Positions 8,786 to 16,347 of a DNA stretch of 64,000 bases are shown piece by piece (the first letter of the stretch is position 1; the number at the start of each line of letters is the position of its first letter). The notes below the pieces were generated by a model that made no database searches, had not been told where the DNA came from, and worked only from the letters and a program-made list of their open reading frames with translations. Location: the NCBI RefSeq assembly GCF_042140125.1, contig NZ_CP159473.1; one strand, written 5' to 3'. Made by a program: the position numbers and the translations under genes. Origin of the DNA: Rhodophyticola sp017644125. Its GTDB lineage: Bacteria; Pseudomonadota; Alphaproteobacteria; Rhodobacterales; Rhodobacteraceae.

Positions 8786-10036
8786 TTACATCGCCAGTTC
8801 GACGGCTGTCACCATTTCCTGGGCAGCGGTTTCGGCATCGTATTCGCCGTTGAAATGCGCGGTGATCACATCATACATCGCATTCTGCACCGACGGGTTG
8901 TTGGCATGGCCATGGGCCATGGACCCGAAAAGCCCGCCACTGGCCGCGGCTTCGGCAAGCTGCGCCATCCCCATCTGTCCGCAGGCATCGAACGCCTCGG
9001 GCGAGATATCAGTCCGGGCGGGCACGGAGCCTTTGACCGTGTTGAAGGCCACCTGGAACTCGGGGCTCATCACCGCCGAGGCCATGGCCGCCTGCGCCTC
9101 CATCGCCGCGGCGTCGGTCACGTTGAACATCGCGAACTGGTCGGAGTTGAAAGTGACCGTTCCCTCGGTGCCCGGCACGCGGAAGCACTGGAACTCTTCT
9201 CCGGCGGTCTGACCTGCGTTGATGAACTCGCCCTTGGCCCAGTCCCCCATGATCTGGAACAGCGCGTCGCCATTGGCGACCATCGCCGAGGCGAGGTTCC
9301 AGTCGCGACCCGAGAAGTTGTCGTCCACGAAGCCGCGCAATACGGCCATACGCTCGAACGCCTCGACCATCTGGGCTGAGCCCAGCGCCTCGGGGTCGAG
9401 ATCGACCATCGCGGCCTGATAGAATTCGGGGCCACCGACCCCCATCACCATCGAATCGAAGATCGTGGCGTCCTGCCAGGCCTGACCGCCATGGGCGAGT
9501 GCGGTGTAGCCCGCATCCTGCGCGGCCTGCATTGCGGCCACGAACTCATCCCATGTTCCGGGCTGTTCGATGCCAAGCTCTTCCATCAGCGCGGTATTGG
9601 CCCAGACCCAGTTGGTCGAATGGACGTTCACCGGTGCCGCCACCCAGTCACCGTCATAGGTGGAGAAACGCTGCAGCGCCGCGGGCACGACATCGTCCCA
9701 GTTCTGTTCGGCGGCCAGATCGTTGAGATTGGCCAGCGCGCCTTCGGCGGCCCAGTCCTGAATGGAGAAGCCGAGCATCTGCACGGCGGTGGGCGGGTCG
9801 CCTGCGGTCACGCGGGCGCGCAAAACGGTCATCGCATCGGAGCCGCCGCCGCCGGCCACTGGCATATCGGTCCAGCCGATGCCGCTGCCGGCCAGATCCT
9901 CGCGCAGCACGTTCAGCGCCGCGGCCTCGCCACCGGATGTCCACCAGTGAAGAACTTCAACTTCCTGCGCCACGACCCCCGTGGTCGACAGCGCGACAGC
10001 TGCGGCAGACAGCTGAAGCTTTCTGAGAATGGTCAT
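8786..10036 (-). CDS. Sugar ABC transporter substrate-binding protein (CUT1)
   Basis: A 416-residue periplasmic solute-binding protein. The N-terminus is a Sec signal peptide (KLQLSAAAVALSTTGVVAQ, cleavage near residue 23). The mature part opens VEVLHWWTSGGEAAALNVL, a pattern typical of glucose/mannose-type CUT1 binding proteins, followed by DMPVAGGGGSDAMTVLRAR and PTAVQMLGFSIQDWA. Length is typical. It is the first gene of the importer operon and is preceded by a 239-bp divergent region with two AACGTT-centred palindromes shared with the LacI gene at 10276. Sugar specificity cannot be read from the sequence. Confidence 0.92.
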   Translation of the reverse strand: MTILRKLQLSAAAVALSTTGVVAQEVEVLHWWTSGGEAAALNVLREDLAGSGIGWTDMPVAGGGGSDAMTVLRARVTAGDPPTAVQMLGFSIQDWAAEGALANLNDLAAEQNWDDVVPAALQRFSTYDGDWVAAPVNVHSTNWVWANTALMEELGIEQPGTWDEFVAAMQAAQDAGYTALAHGGQAWQDATIFDSMVMGVGGPEFYQAAMVDLDPEALGSAQMVEAFERMAVLRGFVDDNFSGRDWNLASAMVANGDALFQIMGDWAKGEFINAGQTAGEEFQCFRVPGTEGTVTFNSDQFAMFNVTDAAAMEAQAAMASAVMSPEFQVAFNTVKGSVPARTDISPEAFDACGQMGMAQLAEAAASGGLFGSMAHGHANNPSVQNAMYDVITAHFNGEYDAETAAQEMVTAVELAM

Positions 10037-10081
10037 GATCGTCCTCCCTTTTCGTTATGAGTCCCTTTTGGACTGCTGGAA

Positions 10082-10095
10082 TTAAAACGTTATAA
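10082..10095. promoter_or_regulatory. Imperfect LacI-type operator (TTAAAACGTTATAA)
   Basis: A near-palindrome centred on AACGTT, about 45 bases upstream of the binding-protein start codon, so within or next to its promoter. The centre matches the perfect palindrome at 10213, suggesting that one regulator, probably the LacI at 10276, binds both. Confidence 0.5.
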
Positions 10096-10212
10096 CACAG
10101 CCCTGAAGTCAACGGAAAATTTCGCGTCTGGGTTGCAACGCGATCGCCATATACTCAGCGTTACAGGCACAAAGGCGACTACATGGCCACAACACCGCGA
10201 AACGCTTTTCAG

Positions 10213-10226
10213 TTGAAACGTTTCAA
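10213..10226. promoter_or_regulatory. Perfect palindromic LacI operator, TTGAAACGTTTCAA
   Basis: A perfect 14-bp palindrome with a central CpG, the classical form of a LacI/PurR-family operator. It sits 49 bases before the start of the divergent LacI gene, so autoregulation and control of the importer operon are both likely (inference). Confidence 0.7.
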
Positions 10227-10275
10227 ATAATCGCCATAGTGACCCAAGCCTTCCGCAGCGGAGCACCCCGGCTTG

Positions 10276-11322
10276 ATGACCAAGGACACCGACGAGACCG
10301 CGCCGCTTGCGCCCGGCGAACGCCCGACATTGCGAACGATCGCGGAGCAGACCGGATATGCCGTGGCCACCGTGTCGCGGGCGCTGGCCAACGACCCGCA
10401 AATCGCCAAGACGACCCGCGAAAAAGTGTCCCTTGCGGCGAAGAATCTGGGCTATGTGCCCGACCGCGCGGCACGGCGGCTGCGCACCGGGCGCACGCAG
10501 GTCGTGAGCCTTCTGCTCAATACCGAGCATGAGTTTCTGGGCTTCACCCATGAGTTTCTGACCGGCATCACCGACGTCCTGCGCGGCACGGGCTATTCCG
10601 TTACCGTCGTTCCCGACACGGTCGGCAAGGACCGGCTGGATCCGGTGCGCACCATTTTGCGCAACAATCTGGCCGATGGCATTCTCTTCACCCGGACGGA
10701 ATGCTTCGACCCCCGGGTCCGGCTGATGATGGAGAACGGGTTTCCCTTTGTCAGCCATGGCCGAACCGAATTCACCACGCCCCATCCATGGGTCGATTTC
10801 GACAACGAGACCTTTGCCCGCAAGGCGGTGCACCGGCTGGTCGAGAAGGGCCGCAGACGGCTGAGCCTGATCCTGCCGGAGGACCGGTTCACCTTCACCC
10901 AGCATCTGCGCTACGGCTTCATGAGCGCGGTGCGGGAAACCGGTGTCGAGTACGAGATCGTCACCGACGTGACGCTCGATTCCGCCACCGCCGATATCGC
11001 GGAGGCCACCAAGCGGCGAAGGTATCGGCCGAACCCGCCCGACGGGTACATCTGCGTGGGCGAGGTGACCGCGCTGGTGACGCTGACGGCCCTTGGCGAT
11101 GTGGGCGTGACACCGGGGGTGGAGGCCGATGTGCTGGCCAAACGCGCCTCTCCCATCTTCGACAATATCCGTCCGCGGATCGAGACCGTGTTCGAAGACC
11201 TGCGCGCCACGGGCCGCGCGATGGCGGAGATGCTGTTGCGCCGCATGGCGGGCGAGCCGCCGGAAGCGCTCAATGTGCTGTTCCGCCCCGACACCGGATT
11301 TTGCGGCGACAGCGACCATTAG
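10276..11322 (+). CDS. LacI-family transcriptional regulator
   Basis: A 348-residue repressor. The HTH lies at about residues 17-40 (LRTIAEQTGYAVATVSRAL) and is followed by the hinge helix DRAARRLRTGRTQVVSLLL. The C-terminal domain resembles sugar-binding LacI effectors (GILFTRTECFDPRV, PFVSHGRTEF, WVDFDNETFA). ATG at 10276 is used; a TTG one codon upstream is possible. It is divergent from the sugar importer, and its operator-like palindromes flank the shared promoter region. Its stop codon overlaps that of the convergent aldehyde dehydrogenase by two bases. It probably responds to the transported sugar or a metabolite of it. Confidence 0.92.
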   Translation: MTKDTDETAPLAPGERPTLRTIAEQTGYAVATVSRALANDPQIAKTTREKVSLAAKNLGYVPDRAARRLRTGRTQVVSLLLNTEHEFLGFTHEFLTGITDVLRGTGYSVTVVPDTVGKDRLDPVRTILRNNLADGILFTRTECFDPRVRLMMENGFPFVSHGRTEFTTPHPWVDFDNETFARKAVHRLVEKGRRRLSLILPEDRFTFTQHLRYGFMSAVRETGVEYEIVTDVTLDSATADIAEATKRRRYRPNPPDGYICVGEVTALVTLTALGDVGVTPGVEADVLAKRASPIFDNIRPRIETVFEDLRATGRAMAEMLLRRMAGEPPEALNVLFRPDTGFCGDSDH

Positions 11323-12839
11323 GCCACCCATCTCGGCCGGGTGTCGCCGATCCGCATCTGGACGGATTTGACCTCAAGGAACTCCTCTATCCCGTATCGG
11401 CCCAGTTCCCGGCCCTGCCCGCTCTGCTTGACCCCGCCGAAGGGCATCTCGGCAAAACCATCCATCCAGGTATTGGTCCAGACCGTCCCGGCCCGAACCC
11501 TGCGGGAGAACTCAAGACAGGTGTGGACATCGCGGCTCCACACGCCAGCCGACAGCCCGTAGGACGCGGAATTGGCAAGCAAAATCGCCTGATCCATTGT
11601 CCGGAAGGTCAGGACGGACAGAACCGGCCCGAACACCTCTTCGGTGGCGATGGCCATGTCGGGGGTAACGCCGGTGACGATCGTGGGGGCGTGGAACTGG
11701 CCCGCCAAACCGTCGATCGACAGAGCCTTGCCGCCAAGCGCCACCTGCGCCCCGGCGGTCTCGGCATCCCGGACATAGGCCGCGATCTTCGCCTGATGGT
11801 CGGGCGAGATGATTGCGCCGACCTTGGTCCGGGGATCGAGCGGGTCGCCGAAGGGCACCTTGCGCGACGCGTCCACGATCATTTCGGTCAGCGTCCCGGC
11901 CACGTCTTCATGCACGATGATCCGGCTGCCGGAGTTGCAGCATTCGCCCGCATTGAAATAGACACCGAACACGATGGCATCGGCGGCGGCCTCAAGGTCG
12001 GCGTCGGGGAAAATCACCTGCGGGTTCTTGCCCCCAAGCTCCAGCGAGACCTTTTTCAGCGTCCCGGTCGCGGTCCTGACGATCTGCTTGCCGACCGCGG
12101 TGGAGCCGGTGAAGGACACCATGTCGACCCTGTCATCGCCGGTCATCAGCGCCCCGACCGGATCGCCGTATCCCAGCACGATATTGACCACACCGTCGGG
12201 CAAGCCGGCCCGTTGCAGCAACTGGCCGAGGATCACGGTGGTGGAGGGCGTCATCTCCGAAGGTTTCACCACCGCGGTGCAGCCTGCGGCCAGCGCGAAG
12301 GGAAGTTTCTGGCTTATGATCAGAAAGGGGAAGTTCCATGGCGTGATCAGCGAGACCACGCCCACCGGCTCCTTCAGCACCATGCCCAGCATATCGGGGC
12401 CCAGGCTGTTATGGCTGTCGCCATGCAGCGTGCGTGCAAGGGCGGCGGCATATCTCCAAAGATCGGCGGCCCCCTCGATTTCGGCGCGCGCCTGAGTGAT
12501 CGGCTTGCCGCTTTCCAGGGTTTCCAGAACCGCGATCCGTTCGCGGTTTTCGTCTATCAGATCAGCGGTTTTCAGCAGGATCCTTGCCCGCGCCGCGCCC
12601 GGGGAGGCGGCCCAGTCGCCCGCATCGAAGGCATGTCTGGCCGCCGCAATCGCGCGCGCGATATCATCGCCGCCGCCCCGTGCGGATCGGCTGACGAGAT
12701 CGCCATGCGCCGGGGAGTGTCGCTCGAACACGGCGCCGTCGGCGCTCCCCACCCACGCGCCATCGATCAGATGCTGCCCGATAAACGGGTCGGTCGGGAT
12801 GGCGGCGCCGCAGGCCGGGATCAGGGTAAACTCCGTCAT
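11319..12839 (-). CDS. NAD(P)-dependent aldehyde dehydrogenase
   Basis: A 506-residue aldehyde dehydrogenase. Visible active-site elements are PWNFP (residues 167-171), the general base Glu267 in LELGGKNP, the catalytic Cys301 in GECCNSGSR and the C-terminal PFGGVKQSGQGRELG. The ATG at 12839 overlaps the enoyl-CoA hydratase stop (TCAT arrangement on the plus strand), so the two are co-transcribed. It would oxidise an aldehyde produced by the alcohol oxidoreductases of the cluster to an acid (inference). The exact substrate cannot be told; betaine-aldehyde-type and generic ALDHs look alike at this level. Confidence 0.92.
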   Translation of the reverse strand: MTEFTLIPACGAAIPTDPFIGQHLIDGAWVGSADGAVFERHSPAHGDLVSRSARGGGDDIARAIAAARHAFDAGDWAASPGAARARILLKTADLIDENRERIAVLETLESGKPITQARAEIEGAADLWRYAAALARTLHGDSHNSLGPDMLGMVLKEPVGVVSLITPWNFPFLIISQKLPFALAAGCTAVVKPSEMTPSTTVILGQLLQRAGLPDGVVNIVLGYGDPVGALMTGDDRVDMVSFTGSTAVGKQIVRTATGTLKKVSLELGGKNPQVIFPDADLEAAADAIVFGVYFNAGECCNSGSRIIVHEDVAGTLTEMIVDASRKVPFGDPLDPRTKVGAIISPDHQAKIAAYVRDAETAGAQVALGGKALSIDGLAGQFHAPTIVTGVTPDMAIATEEVFGPVLSVLTFRTMDQAILLANSASYGLSAGVWSRDVHTCLEFSRRVRAGTVWTNTWMDGFAEMPFGGVKQSGQGRELGRYGIEEFLEVKSVQMRIGDTRPRWVA

Positions 12840-12840
12840 C

Positions 12841-13605
12841 TCATACCCCCGGGAACTCAGGTTTGCGTTTCTCGGCAAAGGCGGCCACGCCCTCGGCCTT
12901 GTCGGCGCTGGCCGCGATCATGCCACCACCCAGAGCCTCGATCATCGCGGCCCGGTCCTCGCCCGCGGCCGCGTGGATCAGGTATTTGGCAATCTCGGTC
13001 GCCCGCGGGCTGGTGTGCGCCAGACGCGCGGCGATCTCCTCTGCGGCGGCCAGCGGATCCGCCGCAACCTCCGCCACGAAGCCAAGCTCCCTCGCCCGCT
13101 CCGCCGTCAGGTGGCGCCCGAACAGCGCCATCTCCTTGACCACCGATTCCGGCACCAGACGCAGCAGGCGCTGCGTGCCGGACCATCCCGGAACGATGCC
13201 GACCGAGCTTTCCGGCAGGCCAAGTCTGGCCTCCGTCGCCATTACCCGAACATCGCACGCCGCCGACAGTTCCAGCCCGCCACCGAAGGCATGGCCGCCG
13301 ATCACGGCAATCGTGGGTTTCGACAGTCGCGCAAGCCGGTCGAACACCCGGTGGCCGTCACGCACCCAGTGACGGGCAAACTCCGCGGGGGCAAGACCGG
13401 CCCAGGCCGAGATATCCGCGCCCGCGCAAAAGGCTCTGGCCGGCGCCGCGGTGACCAGCACCCCAAGCACGGCGGGATCCGCGTCCAGCGCCGCGCAATG
13501 GCTCTCCAACTGCTCCAGCATGTCGGGGGTGAAGGCGTTGAGCTTGCCCGGATTGTCCAGCTCAAGCCGCGCGATCGCGCCCCGATGAAGATGAACGGCG
13601 CTCAC
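12841..13605 (-). CDS. Enoyl-CoA hydratase/isomerase family protein
   Basis: A 254-residue crotonase-fold protein. Oxyanion-hole motifs are AFCAGADISAW and IGGHAFGGGLELSAACD, and the region LGLPESSVGIVPGWSGTQRLLR carries the usual catalytic-glutamate position. The start is a GTG at 13605 that overlaps the stop of the upstream CoA-transferase (GTGA), showing translational coupling. It acts on an acyl-CoA made by that transferase, probably hydrating or isomerising it. A longer in-frame extension upstream is only antisense/out-of-frame CoA-transferase sequence and was not used. Confidence 0.9.
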   Translation of the reverse strand: MSAVHLHRGAIARLELDNPGKLNAFTPDMLEQLESHCAALDADPAVLGVLVTAAPARAFCAGADISAWAGLAPAEFARHWVRDGHRVFDRLARLSKPTIAVIGGHAFGGGLELSAACDVRVMATEARLGLPESSVGIVPGWSGTQRLLRLVPESVVKEMALFGRHLTAERARELGFVAEVAADPLAAAEEIAARLAHTSPRATEIAKYLIHAAAGEDRAAMIEALGGGMIAASADKAEGVAAFAEKRKPEFPGV

Positions 13606-15173
13606 AGCGCAAGCCCCATGGGTGTTTCCGACAGCAGGCTCACAGGCATCCGGTTGGCATTGCCCGCGACCGCGACGCGCCCCTCGGAGGCCGTCACGAT
13701 ATCGCGCTCCGGATCGATGCCGGGCATAATCTCGGTCGCCACGAGCCCGGTTTCGGTCAGTCGCATCACGCAGCGCTCGGTCACATAGAGCACATCCTGC
13801 CCCTGCCGCAGCGCGCGCTGACCGGCAAAGGTGACATGTTCCACCGCCGCGACCATCTTGGTGAACTTGCCGGGTCTGGTGACGCTTATGGCCTCCGGCG
13901 TCAGGGACAGCTCCGCGCCGGCCTCGAAATATCCGGAAAACACGATCTTCCTCGCGTGGGCCGTGATGTCCACGAACCCCCCGCACCCTGCGGTGAGATA
14001 AGGTTTTTTCCCAAGCTTCGAGACATTGACATTGCCCTGCACATCCACCTCCAGAAAGGAGAGGAAAGACATGTCGAACCCGCCCCCCTGAAAATAGGTG
14101 AACTGGTTCGGTGACGGCACGAAGGCATGGGCATTCGAGGCGCAGCCAAAGGCGAACCCGGTCAACGGCATGCCCCCGACCGCCCCCTGTTCGATGGCCC
14201 AGGTCACGGCCTGCGCCTGACCTTCCTCCAACAGGATCCGGGGCACGATCGCCGAAATGCCGAAGCCCAGATTGGCGGTCTGTCCCGCCCGCAGCTCCAT
14301 CGCGGCGCGGCGCGCGATGACCTTCTCCACATTATGTTCGGCCCGGGCGAAGCTGTCCCATGGCCGCATGATCTCCCCCGAGATCGCCGGGTCATAGAGC
14401 GTTTCGGTGGTCTGTTTCTGACCGGGGGCCACCACGATCATGTCCACCAGATGCCCCGGCACATGCACGTCATGGGGGCGGAGGGACCCCGCCGCAGTGA
14501 CCCGCTTGACCTGCGCGATCACAAGGCCGCCATGGTTTCGCACGGCAATCGCCTGATCAAGCGCACCAAGGGTGGCGCCTTCATGTTCGTAGGTCAGATT
14601 GCCGTGTTCATCCGCCGTCGTTGCCCGGATGATCGCCACATCTGGCACGATATTCGGGAAATGCAGCCATGTTTCCCCGCCGAATTCCGCCCGTTCCACA
14701 ATGCTCCGGCCCACCGCGACATCGTTCATCGCACACCCCTCGCGGAGCGGGTCGACAAACGTCTCCAGCCCCACCTTGGTCAGCACGCCCGGTTTGCGTG
14801 CGGCCACGTCGCGGTGCATGTCGAAAAGGATGCCCGAGGGGACATTGTAGGCCGCAACCCGGTTTTCCACGATCATCTGCCAGATCGCGGGCATCGGCAG
14901 GTTGGAAGGACCCGAAGGATAGGACCCGCCGATGATCGTCGCCAGCAGACCATCCTGCGCGATATGATCGACCCCCTTGACCCCGTACATGTCGCCCGCC
15001 GCGATCGGGTGGATGGTGGTCAGGCCACGCGGATGCCCCTCGTCCCTGAACCGCGCGCCAAGCGCCTCCAACACCGCATCCGGGCACCCGAGTGCCGAGG
15101 AGGACGATACGGTCACCACCGCGCCATCCCCGATATGCGCCACGGCCTCGGCCCCGGAAACGATCTTGCCCAT
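13602..15173 (-). CDS. Acyl-CoA:carboxylate CoA-transferase (YdiF/propionate CoA-transferase type)
   Basis: A 523-residue class I CoA-transferase in which both alpha- and beta-type halves are fused, as in YdiF and propionate CoA-transferases. The catalytic glutamate is expected at Glu328 in WAIEQGAVGGMP. The N-terminal half has the IVSGAEAVAHIGDGAVVTVSS nucleotide-side region (positions 4-24), and the segment GFGISAIVP precedes the active site. It starts four bases before the MocA stop region and overlaps the enoyl-CoA hydratase by four bases. It would activate a carboxylic acid, probably the ALDH product, to its CoA ester. Substrate unknown. Confidence 0.9.
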   Translation of the reverse strand: MGKIVSGAEAVAHIGDGAVVTVSSSSALGCPDAVLEALGARFRDEGHPRGLTTIHPIAAGDMYGVKGVDHIAQDGLLATIIGGSYPSGPSNLPMPAIWQMIVENRVAAYNVPSGILFDMHRDVAARKPGVLTKVGLETFVDPLREGCAMNDVAVGRSIVERAEFGGETWLHFPNIVPDVAIIRATTADEHGNLTYEHEGATLGALDQAIAVRNHGGLVIAQVKRVTAAGSLRPHDVHVPGHLVDMIVVAPGQKQTTETLYDPAISGEIMRPWDSFARAEHNVEKVIARRAAMELRAGQTANLGFGISAIVPRILLEEGQAQAVTWAIEQGAVGGMPLTGFAFGCASNAHAFVPSPNQFTYFQGGGFDMSFLSFLEVDVQGNVNVSKLGKKPYLTAGCGGFVDITAHARKIVFSGYFEAGAELSLTPEAISVTRPGKFTKMVAAVEHVTFAGQRALRQGQDVLYVTERCVMRLTETGLVATEIMPGIDPERDIVTASEGRVAVAGNANRMPVSLLSETPMGLAL

Positions 15174-15176
15174 GGC

Positions 15177-16178
15177 TCAAATGCCTCCGTAGTCGACGGC
15201 AACGCGCCGCCCGGTTTCCGCCGCCTTCGCGACAGCGGCGGCCACGGCGAGGGATTTCACGCCGTCCACCCCGTCAGCCGAAGGGCGACCCTGCCCGGCC
15301 ACCGCATCGCAGAACAAGCCGACCGAACGCCGATAGAGATCATGCGTGTCATAGGGCAGCGTTTCCGCTCCGGCTTCGGTGGTCAGGACGATCTCGCCGA
15401 CGGCGCCTTGCGTCATCACGTCGGTGGCGACGATGGAGCCCTTCGTTCCGTGGACCTGAAACCCGCTTCTGGCAAAGCGATGGGTGAAGCTTTCATGGGT
15501 CTGCACCATCGCGCCCGACGGCATGGACCAGACCGACATCGCGCTGTCTTCGACGCCCTTGCCCATGCCCGCGCTGCTTGCCATTGCGACCACATCCACG
15601 GGATCCTCCCCCAGATGGAACCGCACGGTATCGGCGTCATGAACCACGATATCCGCGATCACGCCGCCGCCGGCCTCGGGCTTGTCCAGCCGCCAGCCCT
15701 GCAGATGCGGGGGGAGATAGACGGCGTGGAAAACGCGCACGCTCAACACATCGCCGACGCGGCCGGCCCGCACGGCCTCCCGAATGGCCAGATGGCTGCC
15801 GGCGTTGCGCAGATGGTGATTGGTGGCAAAGACAAGGCCCGCCTTCTGTGCGGCGCGCACCATGGTCACCGCATCCGCGACGGTCATCGCCAGCGGCTTT
15901 TCGCACAAGACATGCTTGCCCGCCGCGATGGCGGCCATGGCCTGACTGAAATGCTTTTCATTGGTGGTGGAGATGTAGACAGCATCGATATCCCCGGCCA
16001 GCAGCGCCTCCAGATCGCTGACCCCATGGGCGATGCCGTGTTCGGCGGCATAGCTTTCCGCCCGCTCGGGGCTGGAGGACAGGACATGGGTCACCGCACC
16101 CTCGCCGGACACGGAGCGGAACGCCTCGATCATGCGCTCGGCCGCAATCGTACTGGCCCCGATCAGACCCCATTTCAT
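15177..16178 (-). CDS. Gfo/Idh/MocA-family oxidoreductase
   Basis: A 333-residue NAD(P)-dependent oxidoreductase. MKWGLIGASTIAAERMIEAF is the Rossmann nucleotide-binding N-terminus, and GKHVLCEKPLAMTVADA contains the family EKP motif with its catalytic lysine. The C-terminal half is the GFO_IDH_MocA alpha/beta domain. The ATG at 16178 was chosen because GGGGAGG lies about nine bases upstream; two ATG codons at 16184 and 16187 abut the Shine-Dalgarno and are less likely. It heads the MocA/CoA-transferase/hydratase/ALDH operon and is divergent from the reductive dehalogenase. Family members act on sugars, inositols or, in some cases, perform dehalogenation-linked redox steps; the substrate here is unknown. 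Confidence 0.9.
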   Translation of the reverse strand: MKWGLIGASTIAAERMIEAFRSVSGEGAVTHVLSSSPERAESYAAEHGIAHGVSDLEALLAGDIDAVYISTTNEKHFSQAMAAIAAGKHVLCEKPLAMTVADAVTMVRAAQKAGLVFATNHHLRNAGSHLAIREAVRAGRVGDVLSVRVFHAVYLPPHLQGWRLDKPEAGGGVIADIVVHDADTVRFHLGEDPVDVVAMASSAGMGKGVEDSAMSVWSMPSGAMVQTHESFTHRFARSGFQVHGTKGSIVATDVMTQGAVGEIVLTTEAGAETLPYDTHDLYRRSVGLFCDAVAGQGRPSADGVDGVKSLAVAAAVAKAAETGRRVAVDYGGI

Positions 16179-16228
16179 CGGCATCATCCTCCCCTTTCGC
16201 TCCGCGTGGCCAGTCTGGCCGGCTTTTT

Positions 16229-16240
16229 TGGAACGTTCCA
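16229..16240. promoter_or_regulatory. Perfect palindromic operator TGGAACGTTCCA between mocA-like gene and dehalogenase
   Basis: A perfect 12-bp palindrome in the 169-bp divergent region, 51 bases before the MocA-like gene and about 107 bases before the dehalogenase. Its arms equal those of the operator-like site at 5725 (TTGGAA/TTCCAA) and differ from the 10213 site (TTGAAA/TTTCAA). That suggests control by the LacI encoded at 1-697 rather than the one at 10276 (inference). Confidence 0.65.
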
Positions 16241-16347
16241 TTAAGTTGATCCGATTTGGCTGACCCGTCAACCGCTTTCTTGGCTCAGGCACTGGAACAC
16301 GGCCCCGGTTCGCGCAATAGTCCGCCCCGAGGGAGGCACTATCGTTC

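Noticed and set aside
10701..13139. 812-codon plus-strand open frame across lacI and ALDH
   Set aside because: It is antisense to the ALDH and out of frame with lacI; composition is Arg/Pro/Gly-rich as expected for a high-GC shadow frame and no domain is visible.
14127..16244. 705-codon plus-strand frame opposite the CoA-transferase and MocA genes
   Set aside because: Shadow of two clear minus-strand genes.
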